Below, piece after piece: positions 25,501 to 37,689 of a DNA stretch of 64,000 nt. The first letter of the stretch is position 1. Each line of letters starts with the position of its first letter. This DNA comes from Kryptolebias marmoratus (taxonomy: Eukaryota > Chordata > Actinopteri > Cyprinodontiformes > Rivulidae): assembly GCF_001649575.2 (NCBI RefSeq), contig NC_051439.1, positions 14,568,810 to 14,632,809 on the forward strand, read 5' to 3'. The translations under genes and the position numbers were made by a program. The notes under the pieces were generated by a model that saw only the letters and a program-made list of their open reading frames with translations, was not told the origin of the DNA and did no database searches.

Positions 25501-28500
25501 GTAAGCTTGCATTCAATCTTGAATGCATAGCAAAACTCCTAGGAAATTTCTTTTGCCATGTCGTTCCTTATGTCTGCTGCATCTGGACAAGGAAATACCA
25601 CTTGAACACTCATTTAAACTAGAAAAAAAAACAAAGTAATGTTTAAACCTTCCGAATTTAGTTTCTTGAATTGTGCTTTTACACCAATCTTCATAAAGCT
25701 GCAACACAATGCATAAACTCAGATTTATCTGTTGTTGCACAGACCCTCTTTCAAGGCTGTAACTGTGAAAGGTCAAAGACCAACACAGATATAATGGAAG
25801 TAGCATTCCTTGAAGGAGTACATATCAGCTGCTGCCTTGCTTGCCAAAGTTTTACTCAAAGATGTTGCTTGATTCATTAGCTCTGACTCTTAGCTATGAC
25901 CACACCAAATTTGAGCTCAAAGTGTGTAGAAATGGCTGAGTAGTCATTTTTGTGTTTGCAAAGGTCATTTGTCTGCAGCAGCCACCTTGAATTGAGTTGA
26001 ATTCATAAGTTAATCAGTTGTAGATGTCCAGTGATTACTTTTTGAGAGGCTCATTAAAATAGATTCATGAGATATTTTACTAACAGACAAATACACACGT
26101 CCATGCACACAGAGACAGGCAACACCATACAGTAACTGCTTGCCTTTCATGGCAGCAGGCAGTAATAACTAGAGGTTAAAAGCTGAATGAAACAGATTGG
26201 TTTTTCTATAATTAGATTAGTGAGATTTTCATAAAGAGATTCAGGGCTTTCCCTGTAGATTTCATCAGGGTTTATAAAGTATTAATTTGTACAAAAACAT
26301 GTCATACTCATTCAGACTGGTCAGTGGCTTTATCATTGTTAAACCTCACAGACACACTTCAAGTTAGCAGCCTGTAGTTTGTGAAAAGTGGGATAGCTGT
26401 TGTTTCCAAATTAAATAAACGGTCTCTCACAAAGATCTGAGCATTTTTAGCAACGTGCATTTAGTGGTGTGAGGATGGTGGTAAAGCTAGACTTTAGCTT
26501 TTATTTATCCGAGTTGGAAAGCTGGGCCTTTCACTCTGGTGCGTGACAGAAGTCTGATCTCGTTGCGGTCCTGGCGTTTGCCGTCTAGGATGAGTGAGTC
26601 GTGACCAGAAGGGTCCCATGTCGACCACTTGAAAGAGGCCTCGGATAGAAGCTGTCATTATATCCACGCTGGCAGACAGAGGCCACCTTTAGGTGAGGCC
26701 ACACACAGAAAGGTGTTTTGAAAGGTTTTGTTGTTGCCAAAATTTAAACAGCGTACATCATGTAGTTGCCTAAAATTTGGGCAAATGCAGTTTATGGTAT
26801 CAGTTGAGTTGAATTGCCTGTTTTGATTATTATTAAGACACTCAACCGTCCGTAAGTATTTCACTAAATGTCCCTCCTACCTCGGGTTTAACATCCTAAC
26901 ATAAACATGTCATAACAGATTTAGAAACTCTGCATTTCAGTTTATGTCTACTCAATCCCACCGTCTTTAGTAACCTACCATTTTGTCATAAGCATGTCCT
27001 TATTGAGATGTCAACATTCTATAAAACATCCATAAATTTAAGCGTTATTAGCTCACAGCTGCGCCTGCCTGCCATCCAGATGAACTGAAACAGATGGAAA
27101 TTTCAGCCTCATGGAGCTGAACTGACACTCCGGTTTGAAGTGTCCTCAGACCCAAACAGGTTTTGGGCTATTTGCATAAAGTAGATTTTAAACAAAATTC
27201 AGGGTCAAAATATTATGTTTTTTCAATCTTTTCTAAAATTTAGGCTAAACATGGAGTTTTGGAATATTATAGGCTTTGGTATTTTGGGTGTTAGTTATGA
27301 CTTGGTTTTGCTTTTGTACCGTCAGCGCTCTAGATGCTCTCTGTACTTCCTGTTTCCAGCTCCTCATTTACTGCCTGTTTTTATTACTAATCAGAACACC
27401 TGTTTGTATTATCTCTCCTCTCAGTAGCTATATTTCAGTTTTTCTCAGCGTTTACATCATGTGTTTTACTTTATGTATTAATTTTTTTTAGATCCATTAT
27501 TTTTAAATATACAATGATCAAGTCAGGCATAAATGTACCCAAGTTAGACAAAAGCTAACTTTCATCCGGTGTCTCTATCCCAAAAGGAGGCATCCTTTTT
27601 ATGTCATATTTTTTTCAGGTTTCATTGTTCATATCTTAGTCTAATGCATTTCTAAGTTTAAATCCTTTTTTATGTACAATGAATGTGTTTGCTAAGCAAC
27701 CATAAAAAAAAATTACATAAAGTTTGAATGTCTGTCAAATGGAGCGTTTCTTTAAGAAAGTTTTATTGTTCTTGTGGTTCACTGGGGAAACAAAACAACT
27801 AAAATAAAGCATAAATGATGGGTTAATGGTGAAACTGTTCCACATATGGTTTATAATTTATTAAAATTTGGAACTACACAACCACAGTGGGTAAGGGTGG
27901 TCATTTGACGTTTGTTGGCTCCAGAAGTCCATCAGCTGTAGAGTTTAGAGTTAACTTTGCTCACAGACACATTTAACAAAGTGCTGGGACTCTTAAATTT
28001 CTCATTATTATTATTTTCTAATTCAGGCTGAGTTTTACTGGCATTTGTAGTGTTTGTCCCTGAGCCAAACTAGCTCAAACTTTCCCTTTTATTTCTCTCC
28101 TCTTCCATTTATTCTTTTCTCCGATCTGTATTTTGACTTACTGAACGATTGTTTCTTTTTTTTTGGTAGTTTTATGTTCACCGTAAGCTATTTTTTGAAT
28201 CATACGCTTACACTCTTGCTCATCAGTAATTTAAATGAACTACTTTAGCACTTGAGGTTCTGGTTAATGGCAGAGGTCATAAAACAGGTGCGCGGAGTCT
28301 GCTAGACATCGGTAAATATTAATTTCCGTTTTACTTGGAACAGTTTTATCCATTCTGCCAACTTTTATTGGCCCTGCGGCAGGTTTTTGTTTGCCTTTGT
28401 ACTTAAGGCACAAAGAAAAAGGTCCATCCTGTGCTGATTAAGTCAAGCTTTTCACTTTTAGTTCCTCCTGACCCATTTTCAACATTTGCTTTGGATGCTG

Positions 28501-31500
28501 TTTGTGGTTAACTGAGGTCCTCCTAATGCCATAAAGATGTGATTTATCTTGCACTCCAGCAGGACATTAGATAAGCTTAGTTCTTCTAACAAGAATGTGG
28601 TTCTACTCTGAGCTTTCTCCAATAAGCAGTAAAGAGCCTTTGGTTTATATTGATCTAAACAGGAGTTTTAGCGAAATGGAAAATGAATTGATTACGATGA
28701 CGTTTTTTTCCTTTTTTGTCTGCTTCCAAGTGCCAGCCATATAAGCTGAGCCCTGCTCTGTTGAGTGCACCCATGTGAGATGAGGTGTTCCTTCCTTGTG
28801 AGAACCAGTCATGTCTGTTGTGCATCAGGGCCCCGGCTCTGAGGTTGGCTGGAAGTGCGATAGGGACCGGCAGCCAGGAGAGAAGGTCCTGCAGGATATA
28901 AAGGAGAGGCGAGAGCAGGAGACGCGGCTCCAGAAGATCCAACAGCAGCTGGAGATTCTGGGCCTCGGCCAGGAGATGACGGTAAGTTCAAAGTTACACA
29001 CACAGAAAACACACAAGCTTGTATGCACATTAAGTCTTACATCTGAATAATGAACGAGCATTTTAACACCCAGGATCTGTAGACACACGTGTGACAAATT
29101 AGTACAAACACTTTCACATTTTCACATGCAGTGTTCCTTTCTCTGCAGGCTCAGATTGTTTTCCCATCCTACTTTTCTCTGCACCTTTAGTTCACAGTTT
29201 ACATGAGGATAATGTTCTCCACTGATAGGTTTAGTGGCCTCACTGCAGAGTTCCCTAGAAGCATTAAAACCCCTGTCTGGTTTTAAGGGACTCTGCAGAG
29301 TTACAACCAGAAGTTCTTTCCCCAAACTCAGTAGCTAAAGACACAGAACAAGAATGTTCCACCAACAAAGGCAGATGCTAAACCTGATTTCTGCTTTCTC
29401 TGACATTTAGGACTTTAAATTTTATGTGCAAAGAAGGAGATGAATGTATTTGTTTGTCAGTGGATGGCATCTCATGGTGTTGTGCAACAAGCTGCTCTCG
29501 TTTTAGTTCAAATTGAATAATGTTGAACCACAAAATGATGTATATATGTCTAATTTAAACATTAAAGAGGGTCCCAAACAGTGTGGTAATTACAAATATA
29601 AGTGGTGGCCACACCCTCACTTCAAAGGCGTAGCTATTTTAAGAAAATGCTTCTTCACGATTATACAGAGCTTTGAACCCGCCGGTGTTTCAACTACTGC
29701 TGCTGGAAAACAGTCTTTGCATTTAGCCGAGTCACTACATTTTATGGCTTATCACTAAATGTCTGAAGCCACTGAGTGACATGAGCCTGAGCAGCACTCT
29801 CACAGTGTATAATCTCAGTGCCAGCGGGCTTGTTTTGTGGTTTGAAAAGATTTACTGGTGCAGAATTTGTCTGGGAGGGCATTCTTAGCCAGTCTCACAC
29901 AGCTGCAGTGTACTCATAAAGTTGATTTGTATAACGTTCATAACTCAAGCACTCACTTTTTTTTTTTTTTACTCCTGAAGCACAGTTACCTGTTCACTTA
30001 TAACATAATGATAAGAAGTTAGAGAATTTCACTGAACATTACAGTTTTACTAATAAACCTATACAGCTATAATTCAGTCAGTTTTACAAATATTGAGCTA
30101 AAATCTGGTGTGGTCATAGCTGAGCATCATCAACACATACTTTAAATCACATCTATTCAACATTAACAACACATAAGTTGCTGTAATGTACCTTATTTTA
30201 ATGATATTGAGTATAAACTGTCTGAAATTATGTGATGAAATTCGGCAGCTGATATGCATTCATTAAAGGAATGTTAGGCCTTTGATTGCAGTTTAAAATG
30301 CACTGGAAAAAGGCCCTTAATCTCATTTTTTTTCTATTTACAGTACAGTTTATATATTTACGTTAATTAGTTTAATCTAACACGTTTTAGCTAAATGCAG
30401 CCTGTTTTCTGTAAAATATGCCATAAAAGGCTAAAAAATAAGAGTTCTGCTCTCTTTTTTGTTGCTTAAAGCTCCAAATGTTTGTCTCCCACATTGGAGC
30501 TGAGAATACAAATTGTTTTCTCTTAAATTAAAGTGAGTCATGTGAATAATTTAAATGTTGTCTTGGAGAGCCAATATTTGTTTTCTCTAAATTAATTGAC
30601 ACGCAAACAATACTGACTTGGAGCCACATGCTGGAATGGTGGAAACTTGTGCGTCATCTCTACTTCTTGTGTTTTTTTTTCAGACTGAATGATCCACTAT
30701 CCACCGAAATTCACCTCTGAGCCAGAAAAACAAACATTCTCCGAATTTTCATTGTTCTCGTTTTCTTTTTGTGGCCAAGACCTTGCTGCTAAAATATATA
30801 TATCTACTTTGTTTTGTGTTGCGCCGTGATGCACAGTAAAATAAAAAGACGCGTCCAGCGGGAGAAGATAAGATGAGTTTAAAACATTTATGATACTCGA
30901 CAGCTGCGGTAAACTGGTGCTATTTTTCCTGCGACCTCATTTGGCTGCATTCCTGAATCAACTGTGAAAGGAAGGACGATCCCTGTGTTTTACTGTAAAA
31001 CGGGAGTTCCAGCAGGGCGGGCTTGTTCTAATCAGGCCGGTATCATCAGTTTTATTTCCCCTCTATCAATCAGTGCTGTATTCCTGCTGGAGTTAACCCA
31101 ACAGCACACAAATTTTAAATCTGACGTGCAAACACGTACAGTCCTCTGCAGGGAGGTGGATACCCAGCCACCGTGGCACCCTCCAGCTGACCTGAAAATG
31201 TTGGACTCAGCATTGAGATGCAGTTAAGCCTCGACATTCTGCCAGCTAAGGAGTTTCTAAACTTTTTATTTTCCATAAAATAGCGGTCAGCGTTGCCAGA
31301 AAAGAAAAGGAGCTATGGAGAAGAGTTCTCTCAGCAGCTTTCATCACCTTCTCATTTTCATCGCGTGTTACCTGCTGTTTGCTTTTCAGCTCCATTTCTG
31401 TTAGATGTTGTCGCACACAGAGAGTTTCAGGAAAGGCTTCTCAGCGCAGACTCTGTTTTTGCCATTATGTCTAAAAGGCAAACAGGAAGAGCTGATCCCA

Positions 31501-33675
31501 CTCATGGCTAAAGATAATGGTTGCGACTTGGATGTGTCAAAACTGGAAAAAATAAAACTCTATTTTTACTGCAATACCAGAACTGATTTTGCAATGAGCA
31601 ATTTTTGACTTCAACTGTGGCAAAAGTGCAGCAGTTGAAGTTTTTGAAAGGAAAATTACACTGCTTTTGCAAAAATAAATATATAATAATAATGTATAAT
31701 ATATGATTAGAATAATAAGATATAAATAGCATAGCTATAGAGTTTGTAGAAACCTATAAATACCTCAGCATTGCTTCAAGTGTCACATTGACCACATTTT
31801 TAAAAACTACAGAAGAAACTAGGAGTTTTTTTTTAGAAATATTTCATGCTTCCCTTTTGTGGTTCATAAACATCTCATATCTGCAGCCTTCCTACCACTG
31901 CTGGAGTTTGGTGATGTTGTTTATATGAACGCCCTGGAAAGCTCTCCTCACATGCTGGATGTTGCTCATCATGCAGCCTTGCGATATATAACAAAATGTA
32001 AACCTCTCACACACCACTGCACCCTATACTCATTGGTAAACTCAATATCCTGAACATACCCGCTGGTAGATGTTCATTAATAAATCCATCCTAAGCCTCC
32101 TGCTCCCTTATCTATATTTTAAGATGTCACAAAGACAGTACAGTCGCAGCCTGCGCTTCCAGGGTTTTATTTCTTTCAGGGTTCCCTCAGTTCACACAGA
32201 ACTTCGAAAAAAGGCCACCTCCTATTCTGCTCCATCTTCCTGGAATAAACTGCAGCAAGAACTCGAACTGTCCAATTTGATCCATCTGGGACATTTTAAA
32301 CACATTTTAAAGAAAATGGAAAAAAAATCCTCATTTCAGACCTCTTTTTGTTTGCAGGTTTTGTGCTGTTATTTGTTATGTAACCGATGTTCTGTGTTAC
32401 AGGTCTCTCTTGTAAATGAGGCTACCTGTTTCAATGAGATTACAAAGCAAAAGTAAATTAGGATGTTTGTGGGAGCAACATCTAAGCCTCAAGCCTCATG
32501 ACATCTGTCTTGGCAGCTGCTGACTGACATTTGAGACTCCAGACTGTTTTCATATTGTGGCTGGCTGTTCTTCAACAAGATTTTGTTTGTGTAAGGATTG
32601 ATTTTATGTTACCAAGTTCAGGAAGAAATTGTACATTTTGTTTTTGTTTAGCTGCTTTCGCACACGTAAGCAGCCGGTCGAGTTACAGTCATGTTGCTCC
32701 AGTTATGTTAAAAGTCATAGCTATAGAATATCACAAGCCCTCAAAACTCAATACTGTTGCAGTTTGGTTCAGGACACTTAGTAATATGATAATAATATTC
32801 TGAACAGTATACTAAGTTATCAAAAAAAAGACAATAATTTGAATAAAAAAAACAAAATATGGGAAGTACCTCTTATATGCCCATGCATTATTGTTTTTAT
32901 TTATTTTGCTGCGTCCTCCTAAATCATGCTATCACAATTGGTTTGGATTGTGAGATAGAATTTAGATGTTAATGGCAGTAATTCTTGTTCTAAGCTTTCC
33001 AAATCCAGATTCTTAACTCTGATGCTTTGCGTCAAAAATGGTTTAAGTATCTATGACAAATAGAAAAAACAGAAATATAGGGACTTTTTTTTCTTAAATT
33101 ACCTATGAATAAAATGCATTAACACTTGTTGTACATAGGAATGAATAAAGTAAAATTATCATTTATTAAGAGAAATCATAAATAATATTGAGTGGGTAAT
33201 GAAAATGAAACACCTGTAGATTAAAATGCCATTAGGCACAGACATGTGACAAATAAAAATACCAAATAGATGTCAGAAATACTTAAAAACATTAAGAACG
33301 TGTCAAAGTGCTGTATTTTTATTACAGATGTGGATGGTGCTATACGTGGAAATGTAAAGTGTAGTGAAGATATTGTGAACAAAAGCACACCAAACTGACT
33401 TTAATTACTCTTTTATTCGTGTTAGACCGATATTAAAACATAAACTGGCATTTGACATGATTTATTTTACAGTTTAACCACAACTTTATTACAGCAGAAA
33501 GTACTGTGACCTTGTCTTGCGAGTTATCTGAGCGGGTATGCGATGAATAGAATTCCTCTGTGCATTAGAGGAGCGCTGCCCTCTGGCTCCGAGGCCGATA
33601 AAGTTCAGGTATGTGTCTGAAGTCAGAGACCTTGAAAGTGGAGCAGCCCACACTTGTGCTAAACTGGTCCTGCAT

Positions 33676-33710
<35 letters not shown>

Positions 33711-36139
33711 GAGCCAATTATGAGCTGTGCAGAGGTGGTGGTCCACTGCAAGGCAGATAGCTGGAGGGCTGAACAACTCTATCTTTGTTAGATTCTTCTC
33801 CTGGTGGAAATCTGATACAGAAAACCTGGCTCTTTTACCGCAGGTTGGAAGTTCACTGTTTTGACATTGTTTGATGGTTAAAAACTGGAAACCTTTCTCA
33901 TTATTTTGATGGTATTCAAATGTTGAAAGGAGGATAAATGAAGGTTCGGCATTCAACGTGAATATAACAAGAAAGCTGCCAAAAACGGCAGGAATAGAGA
34001 TTTTTCCTTCGATTTAAAGTAGCTGTCAAATAAATATGGGGGAATATGCAATAAAATAACATAAAAACTTTAAATTTATCTAAAATATTGTGTTTAATTA
34101 GAGTATTAAAGTAATTATTCTTAGTTTCTTCTGTTGTATCATATATAAGATGCTTCCTGAACATTTGGAGTCTTAACAGCCACACATTTCATGGAACAAC
34201 AATACAGTCTTGAATCTTTGATATAGGATCATATTGAACAACTGTGCAATTCTGAGCATCATAACAAGGATATGAGTAACACAGTCGAGCCCATTTAAGG
34301 ACTTTGGATGAGAATGGTTTTGCACGACAGAGATGTCTATCAGCGACTGGTTCCTGGGGATGAGCTGGAGGCTTTCAGAGGGTGGTCTGCTCGACAGGTG
34401 ATGGATGTGGACTAAAAGCTTCAGTTAAAAGGGATAGATGAGACACTGGAATGTGATTTTTGCCTTGAGTCACTCAGCAGGGTGTGGGGAAGAGGGAAAG
34501 ATAATTGCATGGGTGTGATGTTTTCTCAGGGGACGTCGCTTGGTTTTGGGTCGCGTCGTGGTATCAGCTGGGTTTTTCTGAAAACTTCATTTCAAAACAG
34601 GTTATTTTCTTATCTGTGTCCAGTAAGTTCATTTTGAATGTAGTTATTAGATTTTTAGCTGAATTTTGTTAAACCACATTATTGTTATTACAGTTCAGTG
34701 TCAGTAAAATGATTATCGCCTGCCGATGAAGGCAAAGGCAGACTGATAATGTTTTTGACTGTGTGTATGTGGGTTTGTTTGTTTGTACCATTAACAAACT
34801 CATATTGTGAATCACTAAACAGTTTTTAATTAAACATTCAGAAATAATCGTTAGGTTCACACCTGCTACTGATTAACTTTTGAAGTCAACTTGATTCAAG
34901 ATGACCACCACAGCAAAACAATTATAGTAAACACAAAAATGGCTATAAGTTGGTCAGTTTTACAGACACTGAGCTACAATTTGGTGTGGTAGTAGCTGAC
35001 AGTCATTCACAACATATACTCTGACTGCTAACAGGTCACAATAATACAATTGCAATAATACAAAACATTGCACATAATGTGATTTTTGAGATTTGACCAG
35101 AATAGGTATAACTTCTTAATTTCTTAGATAGACAGACAGATAGATAAGTGTGTATCAATGCCTTAAGGATTGGAAACAGAATAACCTGGCCAGGGTATCT
35201 TCATTTTAAGGTCCAGAACGTTCTGTTCAGAGTGGGATGACAGTTAGAAACACCAGCACACATGCTGAGAGAATGTTGATGATGATTGTCACTCAAACTA
35301 AAAGACTCATTTTGCTCCTCTGGACATGTTGATGTAGGTGAAACAAATGGACCTTTTGCATTACAGCTGTCTAAACAAAGTACAGTGTTTTCACCCCAGG
35401 AGATGGGGAGTATCTGTGAGGACTCCTGCACAGGTAAATTAGTCTTACCTCATCTCTTCACAATACAGGAATTACAGATCTGCACAGCCAAAGGATTTGA
35501 ACTGAAAGAGGACAGTTGCCAGATAACACACGATCCCCAGGAACAGTTATTGATTTTTCCTCCCAAGTTTAGGAAGCCTGGCTTTCATCCTTGAACTTAC
35601 ATGCAGTCCAAAGCAGACGGCATGTGAGGAGCTTGGTTTATCGCAAAAAAAAAACAATACTACATCCTAGAGAAGTGTTTTTTTTTCTCCAAACATCTTC
35701 CAGCTAAGCACAGGGGACAGCAGCAGCATACCATTCTATTAGTGTGGAGTGCCAATCTTCTGTCAGGTTCCGTTTCAACTCAACATATCATCCACATTTG
35801 TCAAAAACTGAGTTTTAAGTCCAGCAAATTTGTCAGGAGCAAATTTAAAAGGGATGTTGGTACGACATCAAGACTTGGGCAGAGAATTTTTACGCCTTCA
35901 CTTTTTAGGATTCTGGGTTCATATGATGTCAGTTTTGTGACATTTAGAACTACAGCAATGATCTTAAGGCTAAAAAATGCACATTTTATGGATGGAACAC
36001 GTGCAATTTTTTTCTCCTGCAGAACGAGACACCAGACCTTACGGAGGAGCAGTTGCTTTGCCTGCTGGACGAATGTGAGCTGACAGAGAGCTGGATCTCC
36101 GATCATCAGAGGAATGAAGCAACATCACGGGACAGTTAA
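10534..36139 (+). CDS. fsip1: Fibrous sheath-interacting protein 1
   Basis: Exons 10534-10695, 10777-10819, 10899-11089, 11182-11257, 11571-11660, 12042-12175, 12354-12473, 15299-15457, 28829-28981 and 36023-36139 join in frame into 414 aa. Matches to human FSIP1 include the start MEIFRGSLDDIS (human MDIIKGNLDGIS), a charged coiled-coil stretch MKRLDEIL...EKEIRRQRKEL, FETQIP, KQKDFIKRNIE, a PGEKVLQDIKERREQETRL block, and LTEEQLLCLLDEC near the end. In mammals FSIP1 binds AKAP4 and is linked to the sperm flagellum. The protein is acidic and coiled-coil rich, with no membrane segment. It stops soon after LLDEC, whereas human FSIP1 (581 aa) runs on, so the C-terminus is short or an extra 3' exon was missed. 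Exon 2 has a second in-frame donor 15 nt downstream (exon end 10834). Introns 8 (13.4 kb) and 9 (7 kb) are repeat-rich. Confidence 0.9.
11318..11520. mobile_element. Small inverted-repeat element (Tc1/mariner-type MITE) in fsip1 intron 4
   Basis: The left part contains AAAAAAGTTGGGACACTGTG followed by AAATGTAAATAGTAACAGAG and TGCAATGATTTGC. The right part, read on the minus strand, repeats this as AAATGTATATAAAAACAGAA and TGCAAAGATTTGC. The inverted arms surround a short AT-rich centre. The AAAAGTTGGGACA start is familiar from abundant teleost MITEs. It fills most of this 313-bp intron. Confidence 0.6.
11713..11726 (+). promoter_or_regulatory. Possible CTCF motif in fsip1 intron 5
   Basis: TCACTAGATGGCAC matches the CTCF core CCASYAGRKGGCRS except at the first base. 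Single motif hits like this occur by chance, so it is listed at low confidence. Confidence 0.25.
13692..13705. promoter_or_regulatory. Perfect RFX X-box, candidate intronic enhancer of fsip1
   Basis: GTAGCCATGGTAAC fits the X-box GTNRCC-N2-RGYAAC at every constrained position and is nearly palindromic. RFX-family factors bind such sites in ciliary and flagellar genes, and the host gene is a flagellar gene. Activity is inferred from the motif only. Confidence 0.5.
14290..14640 (+). repeat. Dispersed palindrome-ended repeat, copy 1
   Basis: Contains the family's hallmark strings in order: TGTCTGTTAG, TTTAATGAAACTTCCAGAAAGT, TGGAGTCAACCCA, GGCCACCACAGC, GATATTGAGCTAAAATTTG and AGTAGCTGAGAGG. 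Diverged. The 3' palindrome is not clear in this copy. Confidence 0.75.
18555..18700 (+). repeat. Degenerate fragment of a common teleost dispersed repeat
   Basis: The strings GAGAACATGTAAACTTAACA, CACAGAAAGGTC and GGGATTCAAACTGGTAAC occur in the order seen in a widespread fish repeat whose usual form has CATGCAAACTCCACACAGAAAGG followed by GGGATTCGAACC. The copy is highly diverged. Class unassigned. Confidence 0.45.
19915..20806 (+). repeat. Dispersed palindrome-ended repeat, tandem array (about 305-bp units)
   Basis: The string (A)GATATTGAGCTAAAAT or a close variant occurs near 19960, 20266 and 20570. ATCCCAT(G/A)AACCACTG occurs near 20100 and 20405. This gives a period of about 305 bp, with two units plus partial ends. 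The right end carries GATATGCATTCCTTCAAGGA and the rest of a palindrome at 20783-20806. This is the only locus here with internal tandem units. Confidence 0.8.
22890..23870 (-). pseudogene. Fossil Tc1-like transposase
   Basis: On the minus strand, 23626-23318 reads as a transposase segment with TSKEIRAVLQD, ISRCLKQSGVHGRRQRRTP, and KPQSSWENVFWTDETKVELFG, which carries the second catalytic aspartate region of the Tc1 DDE domain. Downstream, in other frames, are LQQDDPKERLIAQHW and DLNPIKHLWKELKHAAWRRN, the usual C-terminal DPK and SPDLNPIEHLW regions. Frameshifts and stops break the gene, and clear terminal inverted repeats were not found. It is inactive. Confidence 0.85.
25803..26165 (-). repeat. 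Dispersed palindrome-ended repeat, near full-length reversed copy
   Basis: Read on the minus strand it begins near ACTGCCTGCTGCCATGAAAG, passes through TTAATGAGCCTCTCAAAAAG, GATTAACTTATGAATTCAAC and GGTGGCTGCTGCAGAC, and ends with GATATGTACTCCTTCAAGGA followed by ATGCTA. This copy therefore shows both ends of the family and gives a unit length near 360 bp. Confidence 0.75.
30055..30275 (+). repeat. Dispersed palindrome-ended repeat, 3' half
   Basis: Contains CAGTCAGTTTTACAAATATT, GAGCTAAAATCTGGTGTGGT and ends with GATATGCATTCATTAAAGGA then ATGTTAG, a diverged version of the family's terminal palindrome. The 5' half is missing. Confidence 0.75.
31840..32330 (+). mobile_element. LINE fragment (L2/CR1-like ORF2 3' end)
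   Basis: Translation gives FLPLLEFGDVVYMNAL, MLDVAHHAALRYITKCKPLTHHCTLYSL and, in another frame, VPSVHTELRKKATSYSAPSSWNKLQQEL. These are the characteristic C-terminal segments of teleost LINE ORF2. The AALRYIT segment matches AALRFIT in the fragment near 600. Broken by frameshifts; 5' truncated, as is usual for LINE copies. Confidence 0.8.
33679..33706 (+). repeat. (GT)14 microsatellite
   Basis: Uninterrupted GT dinucleotide run in fsip1 intron 9; likely polymorphic. Confidence 0.95.
34710..35110 (+). repeat. Dispersed palindrome-ended repeat, copy with 5' hairpin
   Basis: Begins with GCCTGCCGATGAAGGCAAAG, which can fold as TGCC/GGCA and matches the 5' end of the reversed copy near 26.1 kb. 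It continues through GATTAACTTTTGAAGTCAAC, ATGACCACCACAGC, ATGGCTATAA and GGTGTGGTAGTAGCTGACAG. The 3' palindrome is lost. Confidence 0.75.
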
Positions 36140-36545
36140 AAAAAAAACATCCGACTTGTCCATCTGTAGCCCTGCTGTCAGCGCACATCACATCATCTTT
36201 TCCTAAATCAAAAGGAGCTTTATTTTTAAGTGCAAATAATGGAAAATTGTTGTCCTAAAATGAGGTTGCATGAATGAAAACTGTCTTTGTGTTTTTATTA
36301 TGTTAGCTGGATTACTGCCTGTTAATTTTATTTTGTTTGTGACTCTGCATGAGGAAACAGAGCAACAGGGCCACTTTTTGTATTAATCTATCAATGATGA
36401 AAAGAAAAACAATTCTCTTATTCATTCTAATAAGGGCTTGTTATGATGCAAAATGTCCTGCTGCACATATAAACTTTAACTAAGGGCAAAAACTCTATTA
36501 GGTCAACTTTGAGCACTGTTATTCATTAAAGTTAAGCATTGTCTA
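36140..36545 (+). other. fsip1: Probable fsip1 3' UTR
   Basis: Noncoding sequence after the fsip1 stop. ATTAAA at 36525-36530 is a candidate polyadenylation signal. Confidence 0.4.
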
Positions 36546-37689
36546 TGAAGTATATATACTGTTATTTCGTGTGGTAACAAATACAACCTGCCACGGGGAT
36601 GCTGCGTGCTCAATGAGAGTGATGTGCATTCCAACCATTCCTGCCTCTAGTGGTGATCTGTTCACAGGGTCTCAGATTAGCAGGATCTTGTGAAACGGGA
36701 CCCGATCTTTCCCCGCTCCTGGACACCTGCGGACACGCTCGCCTCACTCCTCACCTCATCCACGCATTCTAACCCTACCAAAACGGCATGGAACTATTTT
36801 ACATTCCTCTTTACTCAAAATGTATCATCCAGACCAACATGTTTAATCCCATCAGGATACCAGGGCTGCATTATCTATCAGGGAATTTAAACAAACACCT
36901 CAGCAGTGGCTTTTGAGGACGCATATGCTATCACTTTGCAGACTGATTTCACAAGATAGAAGCAGCATTTTCCCTTCTTTTTAAAGCATGTGCAGCATTT
37001 CTGTCTATTATGCCATGTATGTGACCCACACAATATGTTTCCAGAGTGGAAGATACTATATACTGCTCAGTTTGGGGAATGGAAACCCAGTGAGCTCATT
37101 TTGGTAAGAATGAGGTCACTCCTAATGTAAAGAGACCTGCAAACTCAGACTGTCTGGGTTTTACATAACAGATCTTATTTGACCAAGTGAAAGACTGAAA
37201 TTCTGTTTGCAGGTGATCCACTGGTGTTGAGATGTATAGCTTGGACTGCTCATCTGTTTATATACAGGAAACAGGCATTCTGAACTATACCACAGCCAAA
37301 ACGTGAGCTCAATCCAAAATGTTGGTCAGTTTATCACTCAGCAATGAAAAACTTCTTCTGTCTACCACTCAAGAGGTTTGCTGTTGCATGAAGACATAAG
37401 AAGTATGTGCAATCTTCCAGATGTGAATGGATGTGCTGCTTAAGTGGGTTATACTTCAAGTTGAATTTTTTGGCTACTAACTCTCAAGAATACTCCCTTT
37501 TTCCAAGGATTCACTCGGCTCAACTAATGGCTTTGAGCTGCCTTTCCTTATCGGTTTGTCTCTGTTGAATTTTCAGGAGGAACACCATTACCATGATAAA
37601 TATGACTTTAAAAGTCACAGAAAAAATATTAGCGATGACTCAAACAATTAACATTTTTAGCTTAAATGACACCAAGAGGCTTCTTATCC
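36546..37689. other. Intergenic between fsip1 and thbs1 3' ends
   Basis: No exon, RNA gene or repeat recognised. Confidence 0.4.

Larger units (their letters stand above)
15458..28828. other. fsip1: fsip1 intron 8 (13.4 kb), repeat-rich
   Basis: No coding exon in any frame that matches a known family. Recognisable content is a tandem repeat array, a reversed repeat copy, a Tc1-like transposase fossil and a degenerate repeat fragment, each listed separately. The remainder is AT-rich unique-looking DNA. Confidence 0.6.
28982..36022. other. fsip1: fsip1 intron 9 (7.0 kb)
   Basis: Noncoding. It holds two copies of the dispersed repeat, a LINE fragment and a GT microsatellite, all listed separately. 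No further fsip1 exon was recognised. Confidence 0.6.

Noticed and set aside
33554..33580. GCTGCCCTCTGGCTCC, a partial CTCF-like string
   Set aside because: Fails the conserved TGG/CCA end of the CTCF core.
35286..35594. 102-codon frame with exon-like splice signals (35401-35434)
   Set aside because: Considered as an extra fsip1 exon, but the 34-nt piece would break the frame between exons 9 and 10 and does not resemble human FSIP1.
36640..36656. TGCCTCTAGTGG, resembling a reversed CTCF core
   Set aside because: One base too short between the two conserved halves.
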